Shown here in pieces: positions 27,041 through 35,231 of a DNA stretch of 64,000 nucleotides. The stretch comes from Bacteroidota bacterium (lineage in GTDB: Bacteria > Bacteroidota > Bacteroidia > Bacteroidales > Tannerellaceae): contig JAEYVY010000022.1 of assembly GCA_023429375.1 (NCBI GenBank), positions 84,138-148,137 on the forward strand, written 5' to 3'. A model generated the notes under the pieces. That model was not told the origin of the DNA. It did not search any database and saw only the letters and a program-made list of their open reading frames with translations. Both the position numbers and the translations under genes were made by a program. Within the stretch, counting starts at the first letter, position 1. Each line of letters begins with the position of its first letter.

Positions 27041-28494
27041 TGTTGTTCGTTAAAGGTAGGTAGTGAATAGCTGTTTTGAGCATTCAAAACTTTGCCTACA
27101 TTGTTGATTTCAAGGAATGATGTTCCTCCTCCTTCACCAAAGCTTCCGCTTAAGTAGGCAAACATATCGTTGCTAGTCAGACGGCCACTTTTCTTTAACT
27201 CATTCAACGCATCGAAGAAATAGCCACGACGACTGTCTTTCCAAGGTTGGTAAACAGCCCACACGCCGTATGAGAGAGCAAGCAAACGCATTACTCGTTC
27301 ATTGTAGCATATTGCATACACCGTAGGAGTACCACGGAAAGCAGCCAAATAGCGGGCAGTTCTTCCGGTAAAGCTATCTGTTACGATGGCTTTAACATGC
27401 AGTTTAGAAGAAGTCTTAACGGCTTGTTTTGCTAAGTAAGAAGTAACATCCAAGTCGTTGCCTTCGATAGGTACACGAATATCGTTGGCTGCTAATTTTG
27501 TCTTTTCAGCTTCACGAGCCACCTTCGTCATAGTCTGCACAGCTTCGAGCGGATATTTACCGTAAGCAGTTTCACCACTAAGCATCAATGCATCTGTACG
27601 ATAATAGATTGCATTGGCGATATCGGTTACTTCGGCACGTGTAGGACGAGGGTTATTGATCATTGAGTGAAGCATCTGTGTAGCTACGATCACCGGTTTC
27701 TTAACTTCCACACACTTACGGATAATCATACGTTGGATGCCAGGAATCTTTTCTGCCGGTACTTCGATTCCCAAGTCACCGCGGGCAATCATGATACCAT
27801 AAGCAGCTTCCAAGATTTCATCGATATTATCAACACCTTCTTGATTTTCGATCTTAGCGATGATCTTGATTGGACTGTTGTGCTCATCCAAAATGCGTTG
27901 AATATCTAATACGTCTTGTTTGTTGCGAACGAAAGAGTGAGCTATGAAGTCAACATCGTTTTCAATACAGAATAGGATGTTCTTACGGTCTTTTTCTGTC
28001 AACGAAGGCAAGTTGATACGTACACCCGGCACATTCACACTTTTACGGCTACCCAATGTTGCATCGTTCAATACTTCACAAATCAAGTGGTCGGCATGTT
28101 TCTCGATTACTCTCAAGTCCAGGTCTCCATCGTCAATCAACATCTCGCTACCAACGCTTATGTCGTTTACAAAGTTTTGGTATGAAACGCTGATGCATTC
28201 GTGAGTAGTTTCAATGTTAGGGTTACCTACCACTTTAACTAATTCTTTAGTCTTGAATTGGATAGGAGCCTTGGCGGTTGTCGTACGTACTTCCGGTCCT
28301 TTTGTATCCACAAGGATAGCAATACGGTTAGAAACCGCACGAGTGTTATCTATTACGCGTCTAAATCCTTCTTCATTCATGTGTGCCGTGTTTAAACGCA
28401 CGACATTCATTCCGGCCTTATAAAGTGAATCGATAAAATCTACATCACAACGTTGGTCAGAAATAGTAGCAACAATCTTCGTATGCTTTAACAT
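27037..28494 (-). CDS. pyk: Pyruvate kinase
   Basis: Converts PEP and ADP to pyruvate and ATP. The 485-aa protein shows the N-terminal barrel signature AGMNVVRLNTAHMNEEGF, the active-site lysine region IKIIAKIENQEGVDNIDEIL, GIMIARGDLGIEVP, and ATQMLHSMINNPRPTRAEVTD. The C-terminal domain is present, with a degenerate ending. It starts 60 nt after aroQ and overlaps the methyltransferase gene by 4 nt, so the run is probably one operon. Confidence 0.96.
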   Translation of the reverse strand: MLKHTKIVATISDQRCDVDFIDSLYKAGMNVVRLNTAHMNEEGFRRVIDNTRAVSNRIAILVDTKGPEVRTTTAKAPIQFKTKELVKVVGNPNIETTHECISVSYQNFVNDISVGSEMLIDDGDLDLRVIEKHADHLICEVLNDATLGSRKSVNVPGVRINLPSLTEKDRKNILFCIENDVDFIAHSFVRNKQDVLDIQRILDEHNSPIKIIAKIENQEGVDNIDEILEAAYGIMIARGDLGIEVPAEKIPGIQRMIIRKCVEVKKPVIVATQMLHSMINNPRPTRAEVTDIANAIYYRTDALMLSGETAYGKYPLEAVQTMTKVAREAEKTKLAANDIRVPIEGNDLDVTSYLAKQAVKTSSKLHVKAIVTDSFTGRTARYLAAFRGTPTVYAICYNERVMRLLALSYGVWAVYQPWKDSRRGYFFDALNELKKSGRLTSNDMFAYLSGSFGEGGGTSFLEINNVGKVLNAQNSYSLPTFNEQQ

Positions 28495-28554
28495 ATACCT
28501 TAATAAATTAATCTATTGTTTATATATACCAAAAATATACCATCACCTTGTCTC

Positions 28555-28971
28555 TTACTGAAATGCCTCAAGGGCAAGGCGGTATGAATTCATTCCAAAG
28601 CCAAGGATCACTCCTTTGCATGCGGCCGAGATGAGAGAAACATGACGAAAGGCTTCGCGGGCATGTACGTTAGAGATATGCACCTCGATTACCGGAGTTT
28701 CGACAGATTTGATTGCGTCATGCAGGGCGACAGATGTGTGCGTGTATGCTCCCGCATTAAGGATAATCCCATCGAAATCAAAGCCCACTTCGTGAATTTT
28801 GTTAATCAACTCACCTTCAATGTTGCTTTGATAATAGTAAATTTCACAATCCGGGTATAAGCCACGCAATTCATTCAGATAAGCCTCAAATGAAGTGTTA
28901 CCGTAGACTGTGGGTTCTCTTTTACCCAGCAGATTGAGGTTAGGCCCGTTAATAATCTGAATCTTCTTCAT
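28555..28971 (-). CDS. aroQ: 3-dehydroquinate dehydratase, type II
   Basis: Third step of the shikimate pathway (3-dehydroquinate to 3-dehydroshikimate). The 138-aa protein has the type II signature IQIINGPNLNLLGKREPTVYG, with the catalytic tyrosine at about residue 23, the NAGAYTHTSVALHDAI loop, and VIEVHISNVHAREAFR with its active-site His. It is the first gene of the reverse-strand run and diverges from xerD. Confidence 0.97.
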   Translation of the reverse strand: MKKIQIINGPNLNLLGKREPTVYGNTSFEAYLNELRGLYPDCEIYYYQSNIEGELINKIHEVGFDFDGIILNAGAYTHTSVALHDAIKSVETPVIEVHISNVHAREAFRHVSLISAACKGVILGFGMNSYRLALEAFQ

Positions 28972-28993
28972 CTTTAAAGAAATGTAAGTTTAT

Positions 28994-29001
28994 TATCTTT
29001 G
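28994..29001 (+). promoter_or_regulatory. -7 element of the xerD promoter
   Basis: TATCTTTG matches TAnnTTTG, 84 bp before the xerD ATG. Confidence 0.45.
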
Positions 29002-29036
29002 TCTTAACCTATCCGTGGTAAGGCAAAAATACGGCA

Positions 29037-29044
29037 CAAAGGTA
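29037..29044 (-). promoter_or_regulatory. -7 element of the aroQ-pyk operon promoter
   Basis: The minus strand reads TACCTTTG, 65 bp before the aroQ start. It points against the xerD -7 element 35 bp away, so the two transcripts would overlap at their 5' ends. Confidence 0.5.
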
Positions 29045-29085
29045 ATGATTTTATTTTGATTGTTTGAACAAATGATAGAGAAACA

Positions 29086-30000
29086 ATGGTCCCTCATATA
29101 GATATTATCAATAAGTATAAGGCTTATCTTCAATTAGAAAAGTCTTTATCCGGCAATTCGATAGACGCTTATCTAACCGACTTGGATAAGCTGTTACTCT
29201 ATGTTGGAGCCGAAAATAAAGATTATAAGAATATTTCTTACGAAGACTTGCAGCATTTTGTGGCCGGTTTGCGTGATTTGGGCATTCATCCCCGCTCGCA
29301 AGCACGGATAATTTCCGGAATCAAATCCTTCTACCGTTATCTACTACTGGATGGGTATATCGATAAAGACCCGACTGAACTGCTCGAATCTCCCAAAATA
29401 GGTATGAGAATTCCGGAGGTGCTGACTGAACAGGAAATCAATGATATCCTTGATACAATCGATTTATCCAAGCCGGAAGGTCAGCGAAACAGGGCTATGC
29501 TCGAGGTTCTCTACAGTTGCGGGCTACGTGTTTCAGAGTTGACCTCCTTACGCTATTCCGATGTGTACTTCGAAGATGAATTTATTCGCGTAGAAGGGAA
29601 GGGGAGCAAACAAAGACTGGTGCCCATTTCAGAGACGGCCATACGCGAGATACGGAACTATCTGTATGACAGAAATCTGGTAAACGTAAAGAAAGGTTTT
29701 GAAGATATCCTGTTTTTGAGTCGTAGAGGAACGGCGCTATCTCGTATCATGGTGTTTCATGTAATCAAACAGCAAGCCGAGCTGGCGGGTATCAAGAAAA
29801 ATGTAAGTCCCCATACCTTCCGCCATTCGTTTGCCACGCATTTGCTTGAGGGAGGAGCTAATCTGCGAGCCATACAAGATATGTTGGGGCATGAAAATAT
29901 AGCCACAACAGAGATTTATACGCATATTGACCGCGAAATGCTTCGCCGCGAAATACTGGAACACCATCCCCGCAGCAAGAAAATTGATAGTAATTTTTGA
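29086..30000 (+). CDS. xerD: Site-specific tyrosine recombinase XerD
   Basis: XerC/D resolve chromosome dimers at dif. The 304-aa protein has an N-terminal SAM-like core-binding domain and a catalytic domain with all expected residues: Arg in SCGLRVSELTSLR (about 148), HxxR in SPHTFRHSFATHLLEGG (His 243, Arg 246), His in MLGHENIATT (about 269) and the nucleophile Tyr in EIYTHID (about 279). The length and position next to aroQ argue for the housekeeping recombinase and against a mobile-element integrase. Confidence 0.93.
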   Translation: MVPHIDIINKYKAYLQLEKSLSGNSIDAYLTDLDKLLLYVGAENKDYKNISYEDLQHFVAGLRDLGIHPRSQARIISGIKSFYRYLLLDGYIDKDPTELLESPKIGMRIPEVLTEQEINDILDTIDLSKPEGQRNRAMLEVLYSCGLRVSELTSLRYSDVYFEDEFIRVEGKGSKQRLVPISETAIREIRNYLYDRNLVNVKKGFEDILFLSRRGTALSRIMVFHVIKQQAELAGIKKNVSPHTFRHSFATHLLEGGANLRAIQDMLGHENIATTEIYTHIDREMLRREILEHHPRSKKIDSNF

Positions 30001-30176
30001 CAAAACCAAATCAATATAACCCATTTAAGTGATGAGTGTGCTTGATGGGCTGTTTAAGTTGTTTGCCGTCTGACGTGTTGATGTTTGGATAGTAACGGGA
30101 AGTCTAACAATTATCAAGACGAGTGAAAAAAGAATATCTAGCAATAAGCTTATTTACATTACTATGGTTTAATAAT

Positions 30177-30350
30177 AGCACAGTATGTTTTTCTAAAATC
30201 TCCCTGATGTTTTTCTTTTTCCATATATATAGAAAAACTTTACTATATATGTAGAAAAACTTTACCACATATATGGAAATAGAAAAAGACAAGGATGTTT
30301 ATTAAAAAACATACCTATCAAATAATAGAATGACCCCTATCAATTTTATA
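30177..30350. repeat. 22-bp-period degenerate tandem array (block A)
   Basis: Cores recur every 22 bp, at about 30177, 30199, 30221 (CCATATATATAG), 30243 (CTATATATGTAG), 30265 (CCACATATATGG), 30287 (AGACAAGGATGT), 30309 (ACATACCTATCA) and 30331 (TGACCCCTATCA). Spacers are A- or T-rich, such as AAAAACTTTA. The central 64 bp (30218-30281) match block B at 63235-63298 in 59 of 64 positions by eye. The outer units are weaker. Confidence 0.8.
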
Positions 30351-30472
30351 ATTCGTTGAAAGGGGTGGAATCTATACCGGGAGTATTTTGCTCTGCCTGT
30401 GATTTAGACTATTAAAATATTCGATTGTTTGCAAGAAGTGAAGATGATAATTTTATTTTGTTGACAATATTT

Positions 30473-30492
30473 AAGAATAGGAGCCTATTCTT
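30473..30492. promoter_or_regulatory. 20-bp palindrome upstream of pckA
   Basis: AAGAATAGG and CCTATTCTT are separated by 2 bp. A loop that short disfavours an RNA hairpin and suggests an operator for a dimeric regulator, about 130 bp before the pckA -7 element. Confidence 0.45.
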
Positions 30493-30619
30493 TTGACTAC
30501 AATCAACTTATTTACGTTAAAAAAATTACATTTTGGCAGGCTTATTCTAAACATGGGTTAAAAATTGAGCGATTGAAGAAATTTTTCTTTAATTGATTCT
30601 TTGTTTCGGTAATTTATAG

Positions 30620-30627
30620 TACATTTG
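30620..30627 (+). promoter_or_regulatory. -7 element of the pckA promoter
   Basis: TACATTTG matches TAnnTTTG. A TTTG lies at 30600-30603, but the 16-bp spacing is shorter than usual. The leader would be about 120 nt. Confidence 0.5.
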
Positions 30628-30753
30628 TTCCGCGGTTAACAAGAAAGCTTGAGAGCGATTGAAAACCTTGATATGTCGTTTCTTACGATATACATATTAA
30701 AATAGAGAGAGAGAAAAGTTATATAAGTAGTAATTAATTAAATTAAAAGCGTA

Positions 30754-32343
30754 ATGGCTAATTTAGATTTAAGCAAGTACGGAATCGTTGGTGATTTCGA
30801 AATTGTACACAATCCTTCTTACGAAGTATTGTTCCAGGATGAAATGAATCCTGCTAATCAAGGTTTCGAAAAAGCAAAATTAACCAAGAGTGGTGCAACA
30901 GCTGTTTACACAGGTAAGTTCACAGGTCGTTCTCCTAAAGACAAATATTTTGTTAAGGATGACGTAACTAAAGATACTTTGTGGTGGGATGGCGTAATCA
31001 ACCGCCCATGTTCAAAAGAAGCATTTGACTATTGTAAGAGTAAAGTTGTAGCTCAACTTTCACAAGCTAAAAAATTATACGTAGTTGATACATTCTGCGG
31101 AACAAACGAAGATACTCGTATGAAAGTTCGTTTCATCGTTGAAGTTGCTTGGCAAGCTCACTTTGTAACAAACATGTTCATCCGTCCTTCACACTACGAA
31201 TTGGCTAACTATGGCGAACCTGATTTCGTATGCTTGAACGGTTCAAAAACTACAAACGACAAATGGCAAGAATTCGGATTGAACTCTGAAAACTTCACAT
31301 TGTTCGATTTGACAGAAAAAATGCAAGTTATCGGTGGTACTTGGTATGGTGGTGAAATGAAGAAAGGTATCTTCTCATTGATGAACTACTACTTGCCATT
31401 GAAGGGTATCGCTTCTATGCACTGTTCAGCTAACGTGGGTAAAGATGGTGACGTAGCTATCTTCTTCGGTCTTTCAGGAACAGGTAAAACTACTCTTTCT
31501 GCAGACCCAAAACGTTACTTAATCGGTGACGACGAACACGGATGGGATGACCACGGAGTATTCAACTACGAAGGTGGTTGCTATGCAAAGGTTATCAACT
31601 TGAGCGAAGAAAACGAACCAGATATCTGGAGAGCTATCCGTCGTGACGCTTTATTGGAAAACGTAACAGTTGACGATGAAGGTAACATCGATTACGCTGA
31701 TGGTTCAACAACTGAAAACACACGTGTTTCTTACCCAATTCATCACATCAACAAGATCGTTCTTCCTTCACGTGCAGGTCACGCTGACAAGATCATCTAT
31801 CTTTCTGCTGATGCATTTGGTGTATTGCCTCCAGTTTCAATCTTGGATGACAATCAAGCACAATATCACTTCCTTTGCGGATTTACTTCAAAATTAGCTG
31901 GAACTGAACGTGGTATTACTGAACCAGTACCTTCATTCTCTCCTGCATTCGGTGAAGCATTCTTGACTTTACACCCAACTATGTATGCTAAACGTCTTGT
32001 TGAAAAGATGAACCAACACAATGGTAAAGCATATTTGGTTAACACAGGTTGGAACGGAACCGGCAAACGTATCTCTTTGAAGGATACTCGCGCTATCATC
32101 GATGCTATCATCGACGGTTCAATCGAAAAAGCAGAAAAAGTTCATATTCCAATTATGAACTTGACTATCCCTGCTAAATTGAATAATGTTTCTGATATCC
32201 TTGACCCACGTAGCACTTATGCTGATGTTGCTGAATGGGAAAAGAAAGCTAAGCAATTGGCTGGTATGTATATCGAAAACTTCAAACAATACTGCGATAA
32301 CGATGCAGCTCTTGCTCTTGTTTCTGCAGGTCCTCAATTGTAA
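30754..32343 (+). CDS. pckA: Phosphoenolpyruvate carboxykinase (ATP)
   Basis: Interconverts oxaloacetate and PEP with ATP/ADP. In Bacteroidales it usually runs in the carboxylating direction during fumarate/succinate fermentation (family knowledge). The 529-aa protein has the kinase P-loop FGLSGTGKTTLSADPKR (about residues 233-249), the metal-site motif LIGDDEHGW, the PEPCK signature FFGLSGTGKTT, and the adenine-site region TGWNGTGKRISLKDTR. The codon choice is strongly biased (AAC, GGT, CGT, TTC), consistent with high expression. It ends at a strong terminator. Confidence 0.98.
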   Translation: MANLDLSKYGIVGDFEIVHNPSYEVLFQDEMNPANQGFEKAKLTKSGATAVYTGKFTGRSPKDKYFVKDDVTKDTLWWDGVINRPCSKEAFDYCKSKVVAQLSQAKKLYVVDTFCGTNEDTRMKVRFIVEVAWQAHFVTNMFIRPSHYELANYGEPDFVCLNGSKTTNDKWQEFGLNSENFTLFDLTEKMQVIGGTWYGGEMKKGIFSLMNYYLPLKGIASMHCSANVGKDGDVAIFFGLSGTGKTTLSADPKRYLIGDDEHGWDDHGVFNYEGGCYAKVINLSEENEPDIWRAIRRDALLENVTVDDEGNIDYADGSTTENTRVSYPIHHINKIVLPSRAGHADKIIYLSADAFGVLPPVSILDDNQAQYHFLCGFTSKLAGTERGITEPVPSFSPAFGEAFLTLHPTMYAKRLVEKMNQHNGKAYLVNTGWNGTGKRISLKDTRAIIDAIIDGSIEKAEKVHIPIMNLTIPAKLNNVSDILDPRSTYADVAEWEKKAKQLAGMYIENFKQYCDNDAALALVSAGPQL

Positions 32344-32365
32344 TTATAAGTTACATATCATAGAA

Positions 32366-32396
32366 AACGTGGCGGATTTTTCCGTCACGTTTTTTT
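32366..32396 (+). terminator. Intrinsic terminator of pckA
   Basis: AACGTGGCGGA pairs with TCCGTCACGTT across a 4-nt loop, with one G-T wobble, followed by a run of T residues. It is 22 nt after the pckA stop. Confidence 0.9.
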
Positions 32397-32490
32397 ATTT
32401 ATAAAACGGATGATTTTTGCTTATAAGTTCTATTTGTTAAATATTATTTATATCTTTAACCCCAAATGCTTAAATGATAAAATAAAACTT

Positions 32491-33588
32491 GTGTTGAAGA
32501 ACTGTTTATTGGTTTTCTGCTTGCTACTTTGTGTTTGTTCCTGTGGTAACAATAAAACCTATAAGGTAGAAGGTAAACTGACGAATCTGCAAGATCAGTT
32601 GGTGCATATAGTTTATGAAGGTAGTGGAGACCGCGTGATGGACTCCATCACATGTACATCTCCTGGAAAATTCAAATTTGAACTAGATCAGGAAGGATTC
32701 AACTTTGCTACCCTTTATTTTGAAGATCGCACAAAGTATATCACCGTATTTCTGGAACCTAAACAAAAAGTCGTTATAACGGGAGACATTACTTATCCGC
32801 AACTTGTCCAAGTCAAAGGTGGCCGAATCAATGATAAGCTTACTGATTTCTATAAGAAAAATGCCGCATTAATAAAAGACCAGATCGATTGGGCTAAAGC
32901 AATGGCAGAAGCAAACGATGTTTCCGGAAGTTCGGACATCCTGTCTAAATTGACAAATGTAAGGCATCAGATAGAAGAGTCTGCATTAGCTTATATCTGT
33001 GACCATCCGAAAGAAGCAGCATCAGCCGTACTGATTCAAACCTATTTTATTACTCCCGACGATACTCGTAAACTGGATGAACTTTTGGCTGTGCTTAGTC
33101 CCGAGTTGAATGATTTTTTCTTGGTGAAAGAGATGGCCGAATATAGTACGCGCGCCAAACGTACTGCTTTAGGTGCAGAAGCGCCGGATTTTTCGGTAAA
33201 GAATATATATGGTAAGCCATTTGCGCTAGACTCTCTGAAGTCAACCTATAAAATACTCGCTTTTATTGCCCCTTGGTGTGAGATGTGCCAGACAGATATA
33301 TTGCATCTTGACAAAGTGGCAACAAACTACAAGGAAGACAAACTCGAAATCTTATTGGTTAGTCTGGATGACAATCCCAATGAAGTAAGAGACTTTCTTA
33401 AGCAGGATTCAATCAAGTGGAACGTAGTAACAGACTCAGCAAATCAAGCTGCTATGCTGTTTGATCTTTACAATGTAAGTGCGTTGCCACGTTGTTTCCT
33501 AATAGATGAAGAAGATAAAATTATACTTAAAACAGATAATGGAGCCGAAATAACACAAATACTTGGCAATTTACTAGGGACAGAATAA
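32491..33588 (+). CDS. TlpA-like thiol:disulfide oxidoreductase lipoprotein (DUF4369 domain)
   Basis: A periplasm-facing lipoprotein. From the GTG at 32491 it begins with a short signal ending in the lipobox VCSC (acylated Cys near residue 18). Residues about 25-110 resemble DUF4369, and the C-terminal half is a thioredoxin fold with the active-site motif APWCEMCQTDILHL. The frame continues to an ATG at 32410, but that lies before a TATCTTTA promoter-like box and would bury the signal peptide, so GTG is preferred (TTG at 32494 is also possible). It may reduce or isomerise envelope disulfides. Confidence 0.85.
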   Translation: MLKNCLLVFCLLLCVCSCGNNKTYKVEGKLTNLQDQLVHIVYEGSGDRVMDSITCTSPGKFKFELDQEGFNFATLYFEDRTKYITVFLEPKQKVVITGDITYPQLVQVKGGRINDKLTDFYKKNAALIKDQIDWAKAMAEANDVSGSSDILSKLTNVRHQIEESALAYICDHPKEAASAVLIQTYFITPDDTRKLDELLAVLSPELNDFFLVKEMAEYSTRAKRTALGAEAPDFSVKNIYGKPFALDSLKSTYKILAFIAPWCEMCQTDILHLDKVATNYKEDKLEILLVSLDDNPNEVRDFLKQDSIKWNVVTDSANQAAMLFDLYNVSALPRCFLIDEEDKIILKTDNGAEITQILGNLLGTE

Positions 33589-33621
33589 CATTTTACTAAC
33601 AAATAAACCAACCCCTTAATT

Positions 33622-35160
33622 ATGCTTGTAAAATCTTATGCTGCAGCAGTGCAGGGTATATCAGCTACTATTGTTACAATCGAAGTCAACTGTACAAAAG
33701 GAATTCATTTCTACTTGGTTGGACTGCCCGATGTGGCCGTCAGAGAGAGTCATGAGCGTATAATTTCTGCGTTTCAAGTGACGGGTTATGAATTTCCTCG
33801 TCGTCGGATAGTTGTGAATATGGCTCCGGCCGATATTCGTAAGGAAGGATCTGCCTATGATTTGCCATTGGCTATGGGAATTCTTGCCGCAGCAGAAGTA
33901 ATCGATCCGGAAAGGTTGGGACAATATATGATGATGGGCGAACTTTCGATGGATGGCAGCCTCCAGCCGGTGAAAGGCATACTTCCCATTGCCCTAAAAG
34001 CACGCGAAGAAGGGTTTAAAGGCCTTATTGTCCCTAAGCAGAATGCACGTGAAGCAGCTGTAGTTGAAGGACTCGAAGTTTACGGAGTCGATACAATTAA
34101 AGAAGTGATCGATTTTATCAACAAGAAAAAGGAACTTGAGCGTACCGTGGTCAATATTGAAGAGGAATTTTATAAGCTACAATTTAACGATGAGCTGGAC
34201 TTTTGCGATGTGAAAGGGCAAGAGAATGTAAAAAGAGCATTGGAAGTAGCAGCCGCCGGAGGACACAACCTGTTGATGATTGGTGCTCCGGGAAGCGGAA
34301 AGTCAATGTTGGCTAAGCGACTCCCCTCAATTTTGCCCCCATTTACCCTTCAAGAATCTCTGGAAACGACAAAAATCCATTCTGTAGCCGGAAAAATAGA
34401 CAAGGGTATGTCTCTCATGTCCCAACGGCCATTTCGCTCGCCGCATCATACGATTTCAAATGTGGCCATGGTTGGCGGTGGAGCTTATCCGCAGCCGGGA
34501 GAAATCAGTTTGGCGCACAATGGCATTCTTTTTCTGGATGAGCTTCCTGAATTCAATAGGAGCGTCTTAGAGGTGATGCGTCAACCGTTGGAGGATCGGA
34601 ATATCACTATTTCAAGGGCACGCTTTGCCGTGGATTATCCGGCTAGCTTTATGCTGATAGCTTCGATGAATCCGTGTCCCTGCGGTTTTTATAATCATCC
34701 TGACCGTCCTTGTGTATGTTCGCCGGGGAGTGTACAGAAATATATGAATCGTATTTCCGGTCCATTGCTTGACCGTATAGATATTCAGATAGAAATTGTA
34801 CCCGTGCCGTTTGAGAAAATTTCGGAACAACGACCTTCTGAGCAAAGCTGTTTTGTACGTGAGCGTGTAGTCAAAGCTCGGATGAGGCAGGAAGAACGAT
34901 TTAAATCATGTGAAGGAGTCTACTGCAATGCACAGATGAGTTCAAGATTACTCCGTCAATATGCTTGTCCGGATGAGGCGGGGCTTATGCTGCTTAAAAA
35001 TGCAATGAGTAAATTGAACCTTTCAGCTCGCGCCTACGATCGGATATTGAAAGTTTCCCGGACGATTGCCGACCTAGAAGGTGTTGATCATATTGAAGCC
35101 CGGCATTTAGCCGAAGCCATCAATTACAGAAGCCTTGATAGAGAAAGTTGGGGGATGTAG
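33622..35160 (+). CDS. comM: YifB/ComM family magnesium-chelatase-like AAA+ ATPase
   Basis: A 512-aa protein with an N-terminal Lon-S5-like domain (GLPDVAVRESHERIISAF), an AAA+ Mg-chelatase domain with Walker A LLMIGAPGSGKSMLAKRLP (about residues 217-235) and Walker B ILFLDELPEF, and a C-terminal helical domain ending in AYDRILKVSRTIADLEG. A four-cysteine segment in MNPCPCGFYNHPDRPCVCSP is typical. ComM proteins promote branch migration during uptake of natural DNA in some bacteria; whether that holds here is unknown. Confidence 0.95.
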   Translation: MLVKSYAAAVQGISATIVTIEVNCTKGIHFYLVGLPDVAVRESHERIISAFQVTGYEFPRRRIVVNMAPADIRKEGSAYDLPLAMGILAAAEVIDPERLGQYMMMGELSMDGSLQPVKGILPIALKAREEGFKGLIVPKQNAREAAVVEGLEVYGVDTIKEVIDFINKKKELERTVVNIEEEFYKLQFNDELDFCDVKGQENVKRALEVAAAGGHNLLMIGAPGSGKSMLAKRLPSILPPFTLQESLETTKIHSVAGKIDKGMSLMSQRPFRSPHHTISNVAMVGGGAYPQPGEISLAHNGILFLDELPEFNRSVLEVMRQPLEDRNITISRARFAVDYPASFMLIASMNPCPCGFYNHPDRPCVCSPGSVQKYMNRISGPLLDRIDIQIEIVPVPFEKISEQRPSEQSCFVRERVVKARMRQEERFKSCEGVYCNAQMSSRLLRQYACPDEAGLMLLKNAMSKLNLSARAYDRILKVSRTIADLEGVDHIEARHLAEAINYRSLDRESWGM

Positions 35161-35199
35161 AAAGTGACTTTTATGACAACAGTTTTGCTAAAAAAAACA

Positions 35200-35207
35200 T
35201 ACCTTTG
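35200..35207 (+). promoter_or_regulatory. -7 element of the metG promoter
   Basis: TACCTTTG lies 24 bp before the metG ATG and matches TAnnTTTG. No clear -33 is seen. Confidence 0.5.
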
Positions 35208-35231
35208 TGCCTCAAATAGATAACAAGAAGT

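Larger units (their letters stand above)
30001..30753. other. 753-bp gene-free region between xerD and pckA
   Basis: No credible coding frame is present. It holds a 22-bp-period array (about 30177-30350), a 20-bp palindrome (30473-30492) and the pckA promoter near 30600-30627. The first 170 bp after xerD show no feature I can name. Confidence 0.7.

Noticed and set aside
29086..30000. The tyrosine recombinase as a mobile-element integrase.
   Set aside because: Length, the residue pattern and the aroQ-linked context fit housekeeping XerD, and no att repeats or element genes are nearby.
30104..30292. A minus-strand frame, with another at 63232-63420, both encoding a peptide ending in YIYSKVFLYIWK or a near match.
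   Set aside because: Both frames lie inside the 22-bp-period arrays. The shared peptide simply reflects the shared DNA, and the flanking residues differ.
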